Below, piece by piece: positions 62,048 to 64,000 of a stretch of DNA of 64,000 nt; the first letter of the stretch is position 1; each line of letters begins with the position of its first letter. The translations under genes were made by a program, and so were the position numbers. This DNA is from Paramoeba atlantica (Eukaryota > Discosea): NCBI GenBank assembly GCA_977017575.1, contig CDRNVI010000066.1, positions 289,385 through 353,384 on the forward strand. The letters run 5' to 3'. The notes beneath the pieces are model-generated. The model was not told the origin of the DNA and searched no databases. It saw nothing but the letters and a program-made list of their open reading frames with translations.

Positions 62048-63043
62048 CTAAAGCGTCCTCAGTTTGGCTGTCGCCTTCCCCGTTCCTAGAGCTAGCGCGG
62101 TGGTAACTGGGTTTGAATTGTAACGCAACAGGGACTCGATCTGCTGGTGCTTCGCTAATTTTTTCACATCTTCGATTCCCACTGTCCCCTTGACAACTTC
62201 CTGGAATAATTGCGTTACCGCTCCTCTCTTGGCGGAATGTGTGCCGAAACCCTCTCCCAGAACCCTCTTTATATTCCTGTCCATCTCTCTCACATTTGTC
62301 CGGCACATTCGATCCCATGACCTGAGCGTACGTACGTATTGAGCCAATTCGATTGTGCCCTGGCCCTGGATGACTGTGTACATCGATTCGCGCCACGGGT
62401 TGCACCTTGTAGCCTTTGTCCCCCTTCCCCAAGCAATTACAACCTTTTGCGGTGATATTTCCACGAATTTGTCCTTGGTCAAATTGGCGGTTTCGGACCA
62501 ACGGGATGCTGCCTTCCAGCACATCAGCAATGTTTGACTTTCGGATTGGGTGCACCTTCTTCGTATCTTGTTCAGTAGGAATGGTGTCAACGGCTGCATC
62601 TGATGTACTGGCTCCTCTGCTCCTTGTGCCTGAAGAGCTTTGCAAAAGAATTTTATTGGGACAGTATTTAATCCGATCAGGTTGAATAAGGTCATTAGCG
62701 CCCTTCCGTAGGACACCTTGGTTTGTATTGACACTGGCAGAAGTTGCACGAACGTCACTGCGTGAAGGGGTGTCTGTCTTATATGATTCCCGGTGCAATA
62801 TACCAGGAACCTTTCCCACAACCTTGCTCGTGTCTCCCACGTCGACGAGCTCCACATTCCGGACATCGCGTCCAATGCCACGCGTACCTCGGGAGTAATC
62901 CTGCTTACCCCCATCAACAGACTCAAAAGATTTTTCCGAGCCACACTCCTGCATTCCAGGCTCAATGTTCCCTGGTACAAATTTCCACAAGCAATTGATC
63001 TTCCATTCGAGTCTTTCACATTTTTTACACCCCCTTGTATCAC
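62048..63043 (-). CDS. Tyrosine recombinase of DIRS-like element
   Basis: 331 residues. KAASRWSETANLTKD, THSAKRGAVTQLFQE and SLLRYNSNPVTTALALGT (Tyr). Close to the recombinase at 33845. It overlaps the pol frame. Confidence 0.85.
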   Translation of the reverse strand: MIQGGVKNVKDSNGRSIACGNLYQGTLSLECRSVARKNLLSLLMGVSRITPEVRVALDAMSGMWSSSTWETRARLWERFLVYCTGNHIRQTPLHAVTFVQLLPVSIQTKVSYGRALMTLFNLIGLNTVPIKFFCKALQAQGAEEPVHQMQPLTPFLLNKIRRRCTQSESQTLLMCWKAASRWSETANLTKDKFVEISPQKVVIAWGRGTKATRCNPWRESMYTVIQGQGTIELAQYVRTLRSWDRMCRTNVREMDRNIKRVLGEGFGTHSAKRGAVTQLFQEVVKGTVGIEDVKKLAKHQQIESLLRYNSNPVTTALALGTGKATAKLRTL

Positions 63044-63404
63044 TCGCGTTCTCTTCGCTACACTCTCCCTTTGATCCCCTGGATGTATCCTCTTGTATTT
63101 GACTGCTTTGCTTCTGCCGCGTTTGGCGGGTATTATATGCGAGATGTTCGTTCCTGGATCTATACGCGTGTATGTGACTCGAGGAACACTGGCGATTAAT
63201 GGACGGGCGTTTCATAACGACTTTCCGCCCTGGGGGGCGTTGCCAGCCGTCCGCTGACGAAAATCCGGCGGTGATGTGCGTTTGTATGGGCAATCTTTAA
63301 TCAAATGGTCTGGTGATCTGCAATTGTAACATTGCGCGCGATAAGTTCCGTACGAGGGGCGAAACGATTGTGAATATTGACCTGTTGATCCTCCTCCGAA
63401 ATAT

Positions 63405-64000
63405 TAAAAGTTTACGAAAAGAATTGTACAATGGAAATTTTGATTTCTGAGAATTATATTTACGTTAGTTGGCCGACGGGCATTGTACGTTTGTTATTCA
63501 TAAACTAGTTTATATAGTGACAAAGCATTATACAGTGAACTGGTAATAGAGCGCGTTTTTATCCTTTGAAACTTTTTTATCCTTTGAAACTTTTTTTATG
63601 CCTCCGTCGCCGCGTAGCTCCATAGAGGCACGGAGAAGCGTGTCCCGTGAACCTTCAGTGGTACCAGACAACCCCATGAGTAGAGAAGAGTTGGCCGTGG
63701 TGAAGACGAGAGTTTGTGAGCAACTGCTTCTTTCCCGCGATCAGAATCCTTCGTTGCATATTAAGGCGGCATGGAATCGGAAGAACGCGGCGACTTCGGC
63801 GAAACAAATATCCCACGGGAAAGTACGTCGAGTCGGGATGGAAATGTGGGCGGTATGGGAAGAGGAGCCAGATCGAGAGTATCCATTTCCCCACAAAGAG
63901 TTAAATTACTATCGCATTGATCTAGAAGACGGACTGGGACACTCGAGCGAAGGACAAGAGTGTGCGTTGGAAGGCGGACGGCCCCTGCCTATTAACGTGC
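63405..64000 (+). mobile_element. DIRS-like element, 5' end, runs off window
   Basis: Begins TAAAAGTTTACGAAAAG; the terminal repeat 63405-63598 is the inverse of 59923-60124. A 17-bp stretch (TTTTATCCTTTGAAACT) is doubled just before the gag start. The Gag N-terminus starts at ATG 63599 (MPPSPRSS) and shows VWEEEPDREYPFPHKELNYY. It continues past the window end. Confidence 0.8.

Larger units (their letters stand above)
59667..63404 (-). mobile_element. DIRS/PAT-like element, 5' end missing
   Basis: Reverse strand with B2 (about 59667-59922), A2 (59923-60124), B1 (60125-60383), then pol (60399-63293 frame), recombinase (62048-63043) and the end of Gag with a zinc knuckle (CYNCRSPDHLIKDC, about 63290-63345). 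It is met at 63405 by an opposite-strand element of the same family. Repeats B1 and B2 look identical over most of their length, so it is young. Confidence 0.85.

Overview
The window reads as a repeat-saturated eukaryotic region. I found no convincing single-copy host gene, no tRNA or rRNA gene and no CRISPR array. Almost everything is retrotransposon, non-autonomous terminal-inverted-repeat (TIR) transposon, or minisatellite, with elements inserted into one another up to four deep. I cannot name the species. The mix of PAT/DIRS-like tyrosine-recombinase retroelements, R2-like LINEs with a restriction-like endonuclease (RLE) and LINEs with an N-terminal EEP (AP-type) endonuclease fits a protist, alga or invertebrate.

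Layout: 1-2.2 kb, a DIRS-like element inserted in an RLE LINE. 2.5-9.8 kb, two RLE LINEs (2509-5437 and 7673-9553), a second RLE-LINE clade (5923-6714) and a small ORF behind two tandem leader tags. 9.9-15.4 kb, a patchwork of DIRS pieces, LINE pieces and an 18-bp minisatellite. 15.4-28.8 kb, two copies of an EEP+RT+RLE LINE, each starting behind its own minisatellite (the second about 3 kb long). 29-32.4 kb, a reverse-strand RLE LINE. 32.4-38.8 kb, a DIRS element split by an RNase H LINE, itself split by a TIR element. 39.2-44.7 kb, a TIR composite holding a near-complete EEP LINE (ORF 40148-43603). 45-59.7 kb, three RLE LINEs, one (47234-58056) split by three successive insertions, one of which carries a largely whole PAT-like element (51108-56808). 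59.7-64 kb, two DIRS-like elements meeting in opposite orientations.

The most interesting signal is a short sequence ending in CTGTACCTTGTTG. It sits at the 5' ends of LINE insertions next to target-site duplications (43640-43654, 50654-50664), in tandem before a small ORF (6793-6825), and upstream of retroelement start codons (2465, 11217, 15053). In two TIR-element copies (25300-25419 minus, 44321-44440 plus) the full 32-nt form is followed by two hairpins and an Sm-site-like GATTTTG; one copy keeps a GT donor at the exon border. This is what a spliced-leader (SL) RNA gene, and retrocopies of trans-spliced mRNAs, should look like. I infer that this genome uses SL trans-splicing, that SL-RNA-like genes are carried by TIR transposons, and that LINE machinery copies SL-tagged transcripts back into the genome.

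Other themes: a LINE family that appears to carry two different endonucleases; related 17-18 bp minisatellites that act as LINE 5' leaders in two cases; tandem modules in LINE 3' UTRs; TIR elements with 8-bp target duplications and stacked subterminal palindromes.
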